A stretch of 64,000 nucleotides of DNA from a virus: the IMG/VR virus record IMGVR_UViG_3300017917_001123, positions 1 through 64,000 of that record. The stretch is one strand, 5' to 3'. Below, one piece after another: positions 63,480-64,000 of this stretch (position 1 is its first letter; each line of letters opens with the position of its first letter). The position numbers and the translations under genes were made by a program. The notes beneath the pieces were generated by a model that did not search any database, was not told the origin of the DNA, and saw nothing but the letters and a program-made list of their open reading frames with translations.

Positions 63480-64000
63480 ATGAGTTACATCGATGCCATC
63501 TGGGATCGTGACAACGACGTTGTACGTGTCGCTGAACGTGATCCTAAAAAGGGTAGAATCTTCGTAGATTATCCAGCCCGTTATCAATTTTATTACCCCG
63601 ACAATAAAGGAAAGTACAAATCCATTTACGGGGAAAGTCTATCAAAAGTCACTTGTAAAACATTCAAAGACTTTATCAAAGAACAAAAAATCCACTCAAG
63701 TCACAAGCTATACGAAAGCGACATTAACGCTGTGTTTCGTGTGCTTGAAGAAAACTATCTAGGAAAAGATGCTCCGAAACTAAATGTAGCATTTTTCGAT
63801 ATTGAGGTGGACTTCGATCCAGAACGCGGTTACGCATCTCCAGACGATGCGTTCATGCCAATTACTGCGATTGCTGTTCACCTACAATGGTTAGATACAC
63901 TGGTCTGTCTTGCTATTCCTCCAAAGACACTTACAATGGAGCAGGCACAAGAGTTAGTTAAAGATTTTCCTAACACACATCTCTTTGAAAGCGAAGCAGA
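63480..64000 (+). CDS. 43: Family B DNA polymerase gp43 (5' part, cut by window end)
   Basis: The first 173 residues are visible. The N-terminal domain (MSYIDAIWDRDNDVVRVAER at the start) matches T4-type polymerases, and exonuclease motif I is FFDIEVDFD (D107, E109), showing proofreading. The rest lies beyond the right edge. The gene is preceded by the twin-hairpin candidate operator and a GGAGAAAAA ribosome binding site. This identifies the phage as T4-like. Confidence 0.95.
   Translation, partial: MSYIDAIWDRDNDVVRVAERDPKKGRIFVDYPARYQFYYPDNKGKYKSIYGESLSKVTCKTFKDFIKEQKIHSSHKLYESDINAVFRVLEENYLGKDAPKLNVAFFDIEVDFDPERGYASPDDAFMPITAIAVHLQWLDTLVCLAIPPKTLTMEQAQELVKDFPNTHLFESEA

Noticed and set aside
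1-64000. Prophage integration genes, insertion sequences or attachment sites
   Set aside because: No integrase, excisionase, transposase or flanking repeats were seen; the gene content is that of a strictly lytic T4-like phage.

Overview
The window is part of the genome of a large tailed phage of the T4-like myovirus group. Direct evidence: a clamp loader subunit of the gp44 type, a family B DNA polymerase (gp43 type) that runs off the right edge, phoH, dCMP deaminase, a GroES-like co-chaperonin (gp31 role), exact TATAAATA late promoters, and many small genes with 1-4 base overlaps. Several structural genes are of the kind known from marine and freshwater T4-like phages (cyanophage/pelagiphage relatives). 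Lipoproteins, an Rz/Rz1-like pair, a GH19 endolysin and a heptose epimerase point to a Gram-negative host; the exact host cannot be read from the sequence. No integrase, transposon or CRISPR array was seen.

Layout. 1-500: noncoding RNA zone with tRNA-Gly, a compact structured RNA and tRNA-Asn. 506-7075: glycan and small-molecule enzymes (heptose epimerase, two 2OG-Fe(II) oxygenases, two methyltransferases, a DUF5672-type protein), interleaved with three more tRNA genes and a ~650-nt, highly folded noncoding RNA (2515-3170). 7172-9670: dnaK, dCMP deaminase and a small membrane protein. 9742-20013: a dense early/accessory block of small genes with a DNA methyltransferase, a DEDDh exonuclease, a MazG-like pyrophosphohydrolase and a Bax-inhibitor-1 protein. 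20106-25216: ParB-like, HNH, unknown proteins and ClpP. 25285-30404: a virion protein, QueD, an AbrB-like protein, the UV endonuclease UvsE, a Lys/Ala/Pro-rich membrane protein, and a SufC/SufB-D-like pair. 30483-42196: virion proteins, including one of 2,788 residues. 42472-46070: a DnaE-like fragment, co-chaperonin, cytidylyltransferase, clamp loader and PhoH. 46170-50820: structural genes and a lysis cassette. 51106-54691: DnaJ, peptide deformylase, ClpA. 54672-62624: structural/accessory proteins, including a 958-residue protein with three nucleotidyltransferase-like domains and a Dps homologue. 62806-64000: a putative late co-activator, a membrane protein and DNA polymerase.

Regulation is unusually legible. 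Nine sigma70-like promoters place the A of an ATG exactly six bases after TATAAT, so these genes should make leaderless mRNAs. T4-type late promoters (core TAAATA) precede virion genes, and two lie inside hairpins that would hide the ribosome binding site in read-through RNA but not in late transcripts. Two hairpins with the same 8-base loop sit against the ribosome binding site of the DNA polymerase gene and are a candidate self-repression operator.

Best candidates for new biology: the large folded RNA; the SUF-like pair with its catalytic motifs replaced; the triple nucleotidyltransferase protein; the near-complete phage proteostasis set (DnaK, DnaJ, GroES-like, ClpA, ClpP, deformylase); and the invariant leaderless-promoter class.
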